Assembly: GCA_963720725.1 (NCBI GenBank)
Contig: CAVRGN010000003.1
Span: 744,001-808,000, forward strand
DNA from: Benzoatithermus sp963720725
GTDB lineage: Bacteria; Pseudomonadota; Alphaproteobacteria; Geminicoccales; Geminicoccaceae
DNA length: 64,000 nt
Direction of reading: 5' to 3'
Positions 55,853 to 64,000 of the stretch are shown piece after piece; within the stretch, counting starts at the first letter, position 1, and every line of letters starts with the position of its first letter. The notes under the pieces are model-generated. The model made no database searches. It worked only from the letters and a program-made list of their open reading frames with translations, and was not told the DNA's origin. Made by a program: the position numbers and the translations under genes.

Positions 55853-56929
55853 ATGGCCATCGCACCGCGCACCTGGCTCCTGATCGGCGACAAGCCCGGC
55901 GACAACGCCCAGGCCCGAATCGTGGCGGATGCGCTGGGCTGGCCCTACGAGGTACGCCAGGTTTTCCCCAAGCCCGAGTGGGTCCTGGGCAAGCCCGCAT
56001 TCACCCCCGGCCTCCATCATCTCGATCTGGAACGTTCCGCTCGGCTCGTTCCGCCCTGGCCGGACCTGATCGTCACCGTCGGCAGGCGGCCCTCGATGGC
56101 CGCATTGTGGGTGCAGGACCAGAGCGGCGGCAGGGCGCGCATCGTCCTCTTGGGCCGGCCCAAGCGCTGGGCGGAGCGCTTCGCGCTGATCGTCGCACCG
56201 CGCCAGTTCAAGATTCCGCCGCGCCCCAACCTGGTCCAGCTCGACCTGCCGTTGCTCCGCGCCGACCCGGCCGCGGTCGCCGCGGCCGGGGACGCTTGGC
56301 GCCACCGCCTGGAGGGGCTGGCACGGCCGCTCACCGCCGTGCTGATCGGCGGCGAGACCAAGCCGTTCCGGTTCGATGCCGAGGTAGCCCGCGACCTGCT
56401 GGCCGAGCTGACGCGGATCGAGGCTCGGGACGGCGGTACCCTCTACCTCACCACCAGCCGTCGCACCCGGCCAGATGTCGTCGCGGCACTCGCGGATGGC
56501 CTGCCGCAGGGCGCGCTGTTCCATCGCTGGTCGGCCGAACCCGCCGCCGACAATCCGTTTCTCGGTCTCCTGGCTCACGCCGACCGGTTCGTGGTCACGG
56601 GCGACAGCGCCTCGATGATGGTCGAGGTGGCCAGCCTGGGCCGGCCGATGGCCGTCTTTCCGTTGCCCACGGGCGCGAGCCTGCTCGACCGTGTGCGCGC
56701 GGCCCTCGGCCGGCTCGAGCTGCCCGCCGGCATCGTCCATGGCCTGCACCGCCTGGGCATCGCGGGCTACGGCCGCGACCTGGGCGAGATCCGGCGTATC
56801 CTCATGGAGCGCGGGCTCGCGGTGCCGCTGGGCACCCCGTTCGCCAGCTCGGCCAAGGCCCTGCCGGACGAGCTGGCACCGGTCGCCGCCCGCGTCCGCG
56901 ACCTGATGGCACGCGACCGGCCAGCTTGA
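55853..56929 (+). CDS. mitochondrial fission ELM1-like protein (DUF1022)
   Basis: 358 residues from ATG 55853. The GT-B-like fold signature of the ELM1 family is seen in PRTWLLIGDKPGDNAQARIV at the N-terminus, LIVTVGRRPSMAALWVQDQS near residue 65, IVLLGRPKRWAERFALIVAP near 98, AVLIGGETKPFRFDAEVARD near 165 and ADRFVVTGDSASMMVEVASL near 245. Bacterial members are suspected glycosyltransferases of surface-polysaccharide loci; the plant homologue acts in mitochondrial fission. It is followed by sulfotransferase and glycosyltransferase-like genes. Confidence 0.85.
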   Translation: MAIAPRTWLLIGDKPGDNAQARIVADALGWPYEVRQVFPKPEWVLGKPAFTPGLHHLDLERSARLVPPWPDLIVTVGRRPSMAALWVQDQSGGRARIVLLGRPKRWAERFALIVAPRQFKIPPRPNLVQLDLPLLRADPAAVAAAGDAWRHRLEGLARPLTAVLIGGETKPFRFDAEVARDLLAELTRIEARDGGTLYLTTSRRTRPDVVAALADGLPQGALFHRWSAEPAADNPFLGLLAHADRFVVTGDSASMMVEVASLGRPMAVFPLPTGASLLDRVRAALGRLELPAGIVHGLHRLGIAGYGRDLGEIRRILMERGLAVPLGTPFASSAKALPDELAPVAARVRDLMARDRPA

Positions 56930-57002
56930 ACGCCGCCGCCGAGCTGCATATGTCCGAAGTCAATGCGTTTCGCCCGGACGTCGGGCACCGTCAGGAGCCG
57001 CG

Positions 57003-57944
57003 ATGCTCTACTACGTCTGGAAGCGGGTCAGCCGCGAGGTCGTCCTGTTCTTCGCCTTCTTCCTGCCGCCGGAGCGTAAGCGCGCCCTGGAGCGTCATCT
57101 TCGCGGCAAGGAGGAGTTCCGCAAGCTGCAGCTCGCGGACGTGGTGATCGTCTCGTTCGGCAAGAGCGGGCGGACTTGGCTGCGGGTGCTCCTGTCGCGG
57201 TTCTTCCAGCTACGCTTCGGTCTGCGTCCTTCCGCGTTCATCGGCTTCGACAATCTGCACCGCAAGAACGATGGCATCCCGCGGGTGTTCTTCACCCACG
57301 ACAACTATCTGCGGGATTTCACCGGCAACATCGACAGCAAGCGCGACTTCTACGGCAAGAAGGTGGTGCTGCTGGTTCGCCAGCCCGGCGACGTTGCGGT
57401 CTCGCAGTTCCATCAGTGGAAGTTCCGGATGCGGCCGCACAAGAAAGGCCTGAACAAGTACCCTGAGCACGGCAGGGAGGTCGACGTGTTCTCGTTCACC
57501 ATGGACGAGGATGCCGGCCTGCCCAAGGTGATCGAGTTCATGAACGCCTGGGCGCGCGAGCTGCCGCGGCTCGAGCAGCTCCTGATCGTCCGCTACGAGG
57601 ACCTGCGCAGCGACACGGCCGGACAGCTTCGTCGCGTGCTCGAGTTCATGGGCCAGCGGCCCACGGACGCCGACCTTGCCGACTGCGTCGCGTTCGCCAG
57701 CGTGGAGAACATGCGCAAGCTGGAGGAGAAGAGCACCTTCTGGCTCGCGGGCTCGCGCATGAAGCCGGGCGACAAGGCCAACCCGGATTCGTTCAAGGTC
57801 CGCCGCGCCAAGGTCGGCGGCTATCGCGACTATTTCGACGACGAGCAGGCGGCCCGGCTGGACGCGATGACCGAGGAGCGGCTGCTGCCGGGCTTCGGCT
57901 ATCTCGCCTCGGAACGCAGCGCTGCGGCGCCGCTGCCGGCCTGA
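57003..57944 (+). CDS. sulfotransferase domain protein
   Basis: 313 residues. The PAPS-binding motifs are present: the 5'-phosphosulfate loop VSFGKSGRTWLRVLLSRFFQ near residue 51 and the 3'-phosphate motif LVRQPGDVAVSQFHQW near 125 (Arg and Ser). The C-terminal KVRRAKVGGYRDYFDDEQAA holds the RxGxxGD/Y-like segment of cytosolic sulfotransferases. A hydrophobic N-terminal helix (VVLFFAFFLPP) could tether it to the membrane. It would transfer sulfate to a hydroxyl of a glycan or lipid. Its neighbours suggest surface-sugar decoration. Confidence 0.87.
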   Translation: MLYYVWKRVSREVVLFFAFFLPPERKRALERHLRGKEEFRKLQLADVVIVSFGKSGRTWLRVLLSRFFQLRFGLRPSAFIGFDNLHRKNDGIPRVFFTHDNYLRDFTGNIDSKRDFYGKKVVLLVRQPGDVAVSQFHQWKFRMRPHKKGLNKYPEHGREVDVFSFTMDEDAGLPKVIEFMNAWARELPRLEQLLIVRYEDLRSDTAGQLRRVLEFMGQRPTDADLADCVAFASVENMRKLEEKSTFWLAGSRMKPGDKANPDSFKVRRAKVGGYRDYFDDEQAARLDAMTEERLLPGFGYLASERSAAAPLPA

Positions 57945-58019
57945 CAGACCGTCGCCCGCGCCGCGGGCCTGTGCTATGCAACGGCCGCTCGCAGCGAGCG
58001 GCTGCAAGGAGATTCGGCC

Positions 58020-58928
58020 ATGAAGCCATGCGTGTTCATCCACACCAACCACAAGCAATATCTCGGCGCGCTGGTGTCGATGCACTCCATGCGGCGCAAC
58101 TCGCGCCACGCCGACGAGTTCGACGTGAAGCTGATCCAGTACGAGACGTACCAGGACTTCTTCGCCAAGTATGAGGGGCGGACCTACAGCCGCGACGGCG
58201 ACAGCCGCGTGTGGGACAAGGAAGACCTGCAGTCGTTCACCCCGCTGCGCTTCATGCCGCCCGAGCTGATGAACTACGAGGGCCGCGCCGTCGTGGTCGA
58301 CCCCGACGTCTTCGCCGTTCAGGACGTCTGGGAGCTCCTTTCGCGCGACATGCAGGGCAAGGCCATCATGTGCCGCCAGCGGGGCACGCCCCCGCACTAC
58401 GCCTCCAGTGTCATGCTGCTCGACTGCGCCAAGCTCAAGCACTGGAAGCTCGCCGACGATTTCGACGCGCTGTTCACCGGCAAGCGCGAATACAAGAAGT
58501 GGATGAACCTCGGCTACGAGGCCCCGGCCTCCATCGGGCTGATCGAGGCGGAGTGGAACGACTTCGACAAGCTCACGCCCGCGACCAAGATGATCCACAA
58601 CACCCGGCGCAAGACCCAGCCCTGGAAGTCCGGCCTGCCGGTGGATTTCATCCCGGCCGAGAGCAACTTGCTCAACCCGGTCATGCTGCTCAACCGGATC
58701 CGCCGCAAGCTGTTCGGCGAGTACGCGATGCTGGGCAACTACAAGGAGCATCCGGACGAGCGGCAGACCCAATTGTTCTTCGGCTATCTCAAGGAGTGTC
58801 TGGCCAACGGGCTGGTGAGCGAGCAGCTGGTCAAGGAGCACATGGCTGCCAACCATGTCCGACACGACGCGTTTGACGTGATTGGCCGCACGCCGCCGCT
58901 CGACGAGGTGCTGCCCAAGGCGGCTTGA
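58020..58928 (+). CDS. glycosyltransferase-like protein (GT-A/GT8-type fold)
   Basis: 302 residues. The start KPCVFIHTNHKQYLGALVSM followed by HSMRRNS resembles GT8-type nucleotide-sugar transferases. The strand AVVVDPDVFAVQDVWELL near residue 92 has DPD where DxD would bind the metal. Conserved-looking motifs ASSVMLLDCAKLKHWK near 128 and IHNTRRKTQPWKSGLPVD near 195 (HNT...W, typical of a late catalytic His) support the fold. The acceptor is unknown. It follows the sulfotransferase by 75 bases, so the two probably act on one glycan. Confidence 0.7.
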   Translation: MKPCVFIHTNHKQYLGALVSMHSMRRNSRHADEFDVKLIQYETYQDFFAKYEGRTYSRDGDSRVWDKEDLQSFTPLRFMPPELMNYEGRAVVVDPDVFAVQDVWELLSRDMQGKAIMCRQRGTPPHYASSVMLLDCAKLKHWKLADDFDALFTGKREYKKWMNLGYEAPASIGLIEAEWNDFDKLTPATKMIHNTRRKTQPWKSGLPVDFIPAESNLLNPVMLLNRIRRKLFGEYAMLGNYKEHPDERQTQLFFGYLKECLANGLVSEQLVKEHMAANHVRHDAFDVIGRTPPLDEVLPKAA

Positions 58929-59076
58929 GGCGCGCCCGCCGGCCGCCGGGGCCCGACCACGTCGTCAGAGGTGGCGGAGGCGCCGTGCCGGCATCACGTC
59001 CGCGCGCCACCTCTTGCGCAATCGCGGGCGCCATCGCCATCTCGTCCCGTGGGCGCAACGCCGCAGCGAGGTTGCC

Positions 59077-59679
59077 ATGGCACTCAAGATCGATCCCTGG
59101 TCGTTCCCCGACCCCGAGCAGGACCTTGCCGACGAGGCCGGGCCGGCCCGCATCGTGCTGGGCGGCGGCTGCTTCTGGTGCACCGAGGCGGTCTACAGCC
59201 AGCTGGAGGGTGTGCTGGAGGTCAAGCCGGGCTATGCCGGCGGCACCGCCGGCACGGCCGACTACCGCAGCGTGTGCACCGGCCGCACCGATCATGCCGA
59301 GGTGATCGGAGTCAGCTACGATCCGGCGCGGATCACGCTCGGGCAGATCCTCAAGCTCTTCTTCTCGATCGCCCACGATCCGACGCAGAAGGATCGCCAG
59401 GGTGCCGACGTCGGCCGGCAGTACCGTTCGGTGATTTTCTACGCCGACGAGGCGCAAAAGCGGATCGCGCAAGCCTACATCGCGCAGATCGAGGCAGCGA
59501 AGCTGTTCGACGCTCCGATCCAGACCACGCTGGAACCCCTCGAGGCGTTCTACGATGCCGAAGACTACCATCAGGACTATGCTGCGCGAAATCCCTCGCA
59601 GCCCTACATCCGCATGGTGGCGGCGCCGAAGGTGAGCAAGCTGCGCGAGGTTCACGGCAAGCTGCTCAAGGCCGGCTGA
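59077..59679 (+). CDS. msrA: peptide methionine (S)-S-oxide reductase
   Basis: 200 residues from ATG 59077. The catalytic motif VLGGGCFWCTEAVYSQLEGV near residue 30 carries the nucleophilic Cys. KPGYAGGTAGTADYRSVCTG near 53 and the HAEVIGVSYDPARITLGQIL region near 70 follow, then HDPTQKDRQGADVGRQYRSV near 100. The late YHQDYAARNPSQPYI is the usual C-terminal end. It reduces Met-S-sulfoxide. It lies 20 bases before msrB. Confidence 0.95.
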   Translation: MALKIDPWSFPDPEQDLADEAGPARIVLGGGCFWCTEAVYSQLEGVLEVKPGYAGGTAGTADYRSVCTGRTDHAEVIGVSYDPARITLGQILKLFFSIAHDPTQKDRQGADVGRQYRSVIFYADEAQKRIAQAYIAQIEAAKLFDAPIQTTLEPLEAFYDAEDYHQDYAARNPSQPYIRMVAAPKVSKLREVHGKLLKAG

Positions 59680-59699
59680 ACCCATCTGGAGACGACCTC

Positions 59700-60167
59700 A
59701 TGTCCGAGAACGGTTTCGACCTGTCGCCCCCCACGGCCGCCGAGCGCAAGACGCTGGAGGCGGCCCTCACCAGCGAGGAACGCCACGTCCTGCTCAGCCA
59801 CGGGACGGAGGCGCCCTTCTGCGGCACCCTGCTCGGCAACAAGGAGGCGGGCGTCTATGGCTGCCGGCTGTGCGGCCTGCCATTGTTCACCGCCACGGAG
59901 AAGTTCGACAGCGGCACCGGCTGGCCGAGCTTCACCGCACCGTTCGCCGAAGGGCATCTCCGCCTCGTGCGCGACACGAGTTACGGCATGGTCCGCGTCG
60001 AGACCCGCTGTGCGCGCTGCGACAGCCATCAGGGGCACGTGTTCCCCGACGGGCCGCCGCCGACCGGCCAGCGCTACTGCATCAACTCCGTCGCATTGGA
60101 GTTCACGCCGCGCGGCCAGCACTTGCCCGACAAGCTCGGCCGCGGCGAAGCCGTCCCGGCACCGTGA
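59700..60167 (+). CDS. msrB: peptide methionine (R)-S-oxide reductase
   Basis: 155 residues. Four zinc Cys are in GVYGCRLCGLPLF and RCARCDSHQGHVF, with KFDSGTGWPSFTAPFAEGHL between them. The catalytic Cys is in GQRYCINSVALEFTPRG near 125. It reduces Met-R-sulfoxide and complements MsrA in the same operon. The sequence is complete and unmodified. Confidence 0.95.
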   Translation: MSENGFDLSPPTAAERKTLEAALTSEERHVLLSHGTEAPFCGTLLGNKEAGVYGCRLCGLPLFTATEKFDSGTGWPSFTAPFAEGHLRLVRDTSYGMVRVETRCARCDSHQGHVFPDGPPPTGQRYCINSVALEFTPRGQHLPDKLGRGEAVPAP

Positions 60168-60178
60168 CCGAAGCCGCG

Positions 60179-60676
60179 ATGCGTCCGCCGCTCCGCACCC
60201 CGCCGGGGCCGGGCCAGGAGAGTGTCTGGGACTATCCGCGACCGCCACGGCTGGAGCGGGTCGCCGAGCGCCTGCGGGTGGTGCTGGGCGGGGTCACGGT
60301 GGCCGACACGGTTCGCGGCTGGCGCGTGCTCGAAACCAGCCACCCTCCGAGCTACTACCTGCCGCCGTCCGACATCCGCCTCGACGCTCTGGAACCAGTG
60401 TCGGGTGGCAGCTGGTGCGAGTGGAAGGGGCGGGCGCGCTACTTCGACGTCCTGGGCGGCGGGCGCAGGGCCGCTCGCGCCGCCTGGGCCTACCCGGAGC
60501 CGAGTGCTGCGTTTGCGGACCTGCGCGATCACGTGGCCTTCCACGCCGCCCTGGTCGATGCCTGCTGGGTCGGCTCGGAGCGCGTGGTGCCGCAGGAGGG
60601 CGGCTTCTATGGTGGATGGATCACCAGCCGCGTCGCCGGTCCGTTCAAGGGCGGTCCGGGCACCATGGGTTGGTGA
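60179..60676 (+). CDS. DUF427 domain-containing protein
   Basis: 165 residues from ATG 60179; a GTG at 60164 overlapping the msrB stop is an equal alternative. The DUF427 (PF04248) pattern is YPRPPRLERVAERLRVVLGG, LETSHPPSYYLPPSDIRLDA, CEWKGRARYFDVLGGGR and AWAYPEPSAAFADLRDHVAF. Its beta-barrel fold is known but its function is not. It is third in the msr operon by position. Confidence 0.85.
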   Translation: MRPPLRTPPGPGQESVWDYPRPPRLERVAERLRVVLGGVTVADTVRGWRVLETSHPPSYYLPPSDIRLDALEPVSGGSWCEWKGRARYFDVLGGGRRAARAAWAYPEPSAAFADLRDHVAFHAALVDACWVGSERVVPQEGGFYGGWITSRVAGPFKGGPGTMGW

Positions 60677-60708
60677 CGCCCGACCGGACGCGCGGTGACG
60701 AGCGTCCT

Positions 60709-62319
60709 TCAGGAAGGCCAGAGATTTTGCAGGCTGTTGGGCTCGAACAGGTAGAGCCAGGTTTCGCTCAGGATCGTGTCGCCCTGGCGGAGGAAGACGC
60801 GCATGTCGACCGGATCCGCGCCCTCCAGGGTGAGATCGAAGAACAAACGCCAATGTCCCGGCACATCGTCGGGCACGGCCTCCATCTGGATCAGTGAGGT
60901 GGTGCCGCGGCTGACCCAGATCACCGGCTCGGGAAGCACGCCGAACGGCAGGTTGGCCAGGGTGCCGCCCAGGAACTCGACGCTGATCTTGTAGACGCCG
61001 CGCGGGCGCGGCTTGCCCGGCTGCCCGCCGCGACCCATGCGGGTGGCTACGACGCGGGCCAGCTGGTCGCCCGGGAAGAAGGGCTGGTCCTTCACCCAGT
61101 GCAGTCGGTAGTGGTAGGTGAAGGAATCGCCCGCCTTGGTCGGCCGGTCGGTGAGCCAGTAGGCGGCGATGTTGTCGTGGATCTCGTCGTCGGTCGGGAT
61201 CTCGACCAGTTGGACCATGCCCTTGCCCCAGTCGCCCAGCGGCTCGACCCAGGTGGACGGGCGGCGGTCGTAGCCGACACCGTCCAGATAGTGGTCGAAC
61301 ACGCGGTCGCGCTGGATGAGCCCGAAGCCCTTGGGGCTCTGGTCGAGATAGCTGGTGTGGAAGATCCGCGTCGGGTTGTTGAGCGGCCGCCAGATCCGTT
61401 CGCCATTGCCGTTCCAGATGGCGAGCCCATCCGAATCGTGGACCTCGGGCCGCCAGTCCGCGATCTTCTCGCGCCCGTACTCGGCGTACCAGAACATCGA
61501 GGTCAGGGGTGCGACGCCCATGCGCTCGATGTCCTGGCGCAGGAACAGATGGTTCTCGATGTCCATGACCACCGCGTGATCGCGGAAGATCAGGAAGCGG
61601 TAGGCGCCGCAGATGCTGGGACCGTCGAGCAGCGAATGCACGACGACCGGCTCGTCCTCCTGCAGTGCCGGGCTGATCCAGTGGGCGACGAAGTCGGGGA
61701 ACTCCTCGGGCGTGCTGCTCGCCACGTTGAGGGCGAGGCCGCGGGCGGACATCCCGACCTGGCCCAGCTCGCCGACGGCGCGGAAGTAGGACGCGCCCAG
61801 GAACGTCGCCCACGGCTCGCGCTTGCTCCAGTCCTCCTGGAGCCGGCTCTCCTGGATCCAGAAGCCGGCGAAGGCGTTGGTGCCCGGCGGCAGCTCGCGC
61901 GCCGGGCTGTCGGCGGTCACGGTGAAGTAGTCGGGCGAGTAGACGATCTCCCGCGCCGTGCCGTTCTCCACCAAATGCATGCGCACCGACTTCGGAAAGA
62001 AGCCGCCCAAAAATTGGAAGGTGACCGGATAGACGCCCGGACCATCTCCGAACAGGGCGTATTCGGGCCGGTAGCGCAGCTTGCCGTGCGCGTCGTAGTC
62101 GATCCGCCGGACCACGTCCGGCGCCGGCTGCGGCGGTGGCACGTAGGGCTGCGCCGCCATCGCCCGGGCGCGCTCGATCAGCAGATCGAAGCTGAAGGGC
62201 TCCGCATTGCCGAACTCGAGGCCAGGGTCGGCGGCCAAGGCCCCGGGAAGCATGCCCAGGAGGGGGATGGAGCCGATGGAAGCGGCCGTGGCCAGCGCGG
62301 TGCGGCGCTGGAGCGGCAT
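60709..62319 (-). CDS. opgG: periplasmic glucan biosynthesis protein (OpgG/OpgD type)
   Basis: 536 residues from ATG 62319, placed after gaggtagg. The N-terminus MPLQRRTALATAASIGSIPL is a twin-arginine-like signal, as in OpgD. Landmarks of the MdoG family (PF04349) are FSFDLLIERARAMAAQPYVP near 38, RRIDYDAHGKLRYRPEYALF near 70, VEIPTDDEIHDNIAAYWLTD near 390 and FVAHWISPALQEDEPVVVHS near 213, with the fold's second domain at the end. It shapes the backbone of osmoregulated periplasmic glucans. The OpgH glucosyltransferase is not in the window. The Tat-like signal favours an OpgD-type; OpgG cannot be excluded. Confidence 0.87.
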   Translation of the reverse strand: MPLQRRTALATAASIGSIPLLGMLPGALAADPGLEFGNAEPFSFDLLIERARAMAAQPYVPPPQPAPDVVRRIDYDAHGKLRYRPEYALFGDGPGVYPVTFQFLGGFFPKSVRMHLVENGTAREIVYSPDYFTVTADSPARELPPGTNAFAGFWIQESRLQEDWSKREPWATFLGASYFRAVGELGQVGMSARGLALNVASSTPEEFPDFVAHWISPALQEDEPVVVHSLLDGPSICGAYRFLIFRDHAVVMDIENHLFLRQDIERMGVAPLTSMFWYAEYGREKIADWRPEVHDSDGLAIWNGNGERIWRPLNNPTRIFHTSYLDQSPKGFGLIQRDRVFDHYLDGVGYDRRPSTWVEPLGDWGKGMVQLVEIPTDDEIHDNIAAYWLTDRPTKAGDSFTYHYRLHWVKDQPFFPGDQLARVVATRMGRGGQPGKPRPRGVYKISVEFLGGTLANLPFGVLPEPVIWVSRGTTSLIQMEAVPDDVPGHWRLFFDLTLEGADPVDMRVFLRQGDTILSETWLYLFEPNSLQNLWPS

Positions 62320-62526
62320 GAAGCCTACCTCGCGCCGCGTCGGGTTGGTACTGTCTGAGGACAGGGGTCGCATCCCTAGGGTTGTCGTTCGGGTCGCGCA
62401 TTTCCGGTGGCCATGTCGATCCTGTCAACCGGCGTCGACGGGTCCAAGACACAGCCGCCAGCGCGACCGTTGCATCATGGCCGCATCATCAGGCCACTCT
62501 GGTGAAGCTAAGGTTGATCAAACGGG

Positions 62527-63540
62527 ATGACGGTGATCTTCCGCACATTCGGTCGAGTGGCGATGGCGTTGACGCTGCTGGCGCTCGGAGCCTGGGCGAC
62601 GCTGGCCTTGCGCTACGCCGGCACGGACGCGGGCGTGCTGCGCGAGGTCCTGGCGGCGGCGATGGCCGTGCTCACGATCGCGTGCGGCCTGGCGGTGCTC
62701 GCCGGGCGGCGGACGCGATGGGCCACGGCGCTCCTGCTGCTGCCCTTGCTGGCGGCGTTGGTCTGGTTCCGATCGCTCGAGCCGAGGAACGACCGGCCAT
62801 GGCTCGCGGACGTGGCGCGCGCGCCCTGGGCCGAGGTCGCCGGCGACCGCGTCACCTTCCACGAGGTCAGGAACTTCGCCTGGCGCTCGGAATCCGATTT
62901 CGAGCCACGTTGGGAAACCCGTACCGTCGATCTGGACAAGCTCGAGGGCGTCGACCTCGTGGCATCCTACTGGATGGGCGACGCGATCGCCCACGTGATG
63001 GTGAGCTTCGCGTTCGCGGATGCACCGGCGCTGGCGGTTTCGATCGAGACGCGCAAGGAGGAGGGCGAGCCCTACTCGACCCTGCTGGGCTTCTTTCGGC
63101 GCTACGAGCTGGTCTACGTCGTGGGCGACGAGCGCGATCTGATCGGCCTGCGCACCAACGTCCGCGCCGACCCGCCCGAGGACGTCTATCTGTACCGAAT
63201 CGCCATGCCCCGGGACGCCGCACGCCGGCTGCTGCTGGAATATGTTCGCGACATGAACGATCTTCGCGCGCAGCCGGATTTCTACAACACGGCCACGACC
63301 AACTGCACCACGATGGTGCTGATCAACAACCGGGTGAACAACGCCGTCTCACTCCTGAACTGGAAGATCCTGCTCAGCGGCTACCTTCCCCAGCTGGTCT
63401 ACGAGCGCGGCCGTCTCGATCAGTCGCTGCCGTTCGCCGAGCTGCGGCGACGGTCGCGGGTGAACGACGCCGCCAAGGCGGCCGGCGTGGACGCGCCCGA
63501 CTTCTCCGCCCGGATCCGCGCCGGCCTGCCGGCCCCATAG
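62527..63540 (+). CDS. DUF4105 domain-containing membrane protein
   Basis: 337 residues. Two or three N-terminal membrane helices (VAMALTLLALGAWATLALRY, VLREVLAAAMAVLTIACGLA, ATALLLLPLLAALVWF) precede a periplasmic DUF4105 domain (PF13387). The domain has RNFAWRSESDFEPRWETRTV near 115, ASYWMGDAIAHVMVSFAFAD near 147, SIETRKEEGEPYSTLLGFFR near 173 and NTATTNCTTMVLINNRVNN near 255, where Asn-Cys-Thr resembles a cysteine-peptidase-like centre. Function is unknown. Confidence 0.82.
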   Translation: MTVIFRTFGRVAMALTLLALGAWATLALRYAGTDAGVLREVLAAAMAVLTIACGLAVLAGRRTRWATALLLLPLLAALVWFRSLEPRNDRPWLADVARAPWAEVAGDRVTFHEVRNFAWRSESDFEPRWETRTVDLDKLEGVDLVASYWMGDAIAHVMVSFAFADAPALAVSIETRKEEGEPYSTLLGFFRRYELVYVVGDERDLIGLRTNVRADPPEDVYLYRIAMPRDAARRLLLEYVRDMNDLRAQPDFYNTATTNCTTMVLINNRVNNAVSLLNWKILLSGYLPQLVYERGRLDQSLPFAELRRRSRVNDAAKAAGVDAPDFSARIRAGLPAP

Positions 63541-63604
63541 CCGCTTGCCAATCCGCCTGCACCGTCGCATGAGGCCGGCACGGCACATCACGAAGGCGCG
63601 CCCG

Positions 63605-64000
63605 ATGCCCTGGACCATCGACGACCTCGACACGCCCTCCGTGCTGATCGACCTGGATCTGGTCGAGGCCAATCTCCGCCGGGCGCAGGCCTATGCCGAC
63701 GGCCATGGGCTGAAGCTCCGCCCGCACGTCAAGACGCACAAGATCCCGGAATTCGCGCGCCGTCAGGTCGAGCTCGGCGCGGTGGGCGTCACCTGCCAGA
63801 AGCTCGGCGAGGCCGAGGCGATGGCGGATGGCGCCATCGACGACATCCTGCTCACCTTCAACCTGCTGGGCCGCGCCAAGCTGCACCGGCTCGTGGCCCT
63901 GGCACGCCGGGTCCGCCTCTCCGTCACGCTGGACAATGCGGTGGTCGCCGGCGAACTCGACGCCGCCATGCGCGAGGCCGGGCTCACCCTGCCCGTCCTG
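63605..64000 (+). CDS. D-threonine aldolase-like PLP enzyme (DSD1 family), 5' part
   Basis: The first 132 codons of a fold-type III PLP enzyme running past the window end. The N-terminus WTIDDLDTPSVLIDLDLVEA and the PLP-lysine motif LKLRPHVKTHKIPEFARRQV (Lys in HVKTHK) near residue 40 are typical, followed by GVTCQKLGEAEAMADG. Members cleave D-threonine or dehydrate D-serine or 3-hydroxyaspartate with PLP and a divalent metal. The substrate cannot be told from the half present. Confidence 0.88.
   Translation, partial: MPWTIDDLDTPSVLIDLDLVEANLRRAQAYADGHGLKLRPHVKTHKIPEFARRQVELGAVGVTCQKLGEAEAMADGAIDDILLTFNLLGRAKLHRLVALARRVRLSVTLDNAVVAGELDAAMREAGLTLPVL

Overview
The window is high-GC chromosomal DNA of an alphaproteobacterium, probably Rhodospirillales- or Geminicoccales-like. 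This is judged from gene content: an mprF/acvB pair, ELM1-type (DUF1022) protein, a serC-serA operon with the alphaproteobacterial form of SerC, a riboswitch-led gcvTHP operon, PqiABC, and a TatA with alphaproteobacterial sequence. Genes are tightly packed, with many 4-base overlaps (ATGA, GTGA, TTGA).

Layout. 1-10.6 kb: small oxidoreductases and hydrolases, a two-TM channel, DUF1003, the divergent acvB/mprF pair for lysyl-phosphatidylglycerol, tatA, a GlsB-type protein, an RluA-type pseudouridine synthase, a cupin, a FolM-like reductase and an exported hypothetical. 10.7-13.5 kb: serC-serA. 13.7-16.5 kb: an AraC regulator divergent from a catalase-cupin-AhpD-like operon. 16.5-23.6 kb: an ion channel, a membrane PQQ glucose-type dehydrogenase, tRNA-Glu, a frameshifted soluble PQQ sugar dehydrogenase and a MOSC protein. 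23.6-29.6 kb: a four-gene cluster (GT2 glycosyltransferase, NodS-type methyltransferase, PIG-L deacetylase, acyl-CoA-dehydrogenase-like protein) lying between iolD and a decayed second copy of the iolD 3' end. 29.7-36 kb: vapBC, iolG, brnTA, a NERD protein, a second Gfo/Idh/MocA oxidoreductase. 35.9-40.5 kb: tandem glycine riboswitch and gcvT-gcvH-gcvP. 40.6-46.2 kb: an IS1380 element and then a visibly AT-richer island holding a wrecked TIR-NTPase-TPR (bacterial NLR-like) gene interrupted by an IS630-family element and fused to the tail of doxX. 46.2-64 kb: LysR, a PadR-MFP-RND efflux operon, pqiABC, an ELM1-sulfotransferase-glycosyltransferase trio, msrA-msrB-DUF427, opgG, DUF4105 and the start of a D-threonine-aldolase-like gene.

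Themes. Many genes act on the envelope (lysyl-PG, osmoregulated glucans, Pqi lipid transport, efflux, surface sugar or sulfate decoration) or on oxidative damage (catalase, AhpD-like, MsrA/B). Glycine/serine metabolism (serAC, gcvTHP) and inositol catabolism (iolD, iolG) are the metabolic anchors.

Two parts look most novel. One is the GT2/PIG-L/NodS/ACAD cluster, whose chemistry parallels the NodC-NodB-NodS steps of Nod factor synthesis and whose flanks look like an insertion into the 3' end of iolD. The other is the TIR-NTPase-TPR relic, which can be reassembled exactly across the IS630 insertion.

Caution: at least six ordinary high-GC genes (mGDH, PQQ sugar dehydrogenase, iolD, NERD, Gfo/Idh, gcvP) each need a one-base shift to read through. 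That density suggests assembly indels as much as real decay. All positions were read by eye; no searches or alignments were run.
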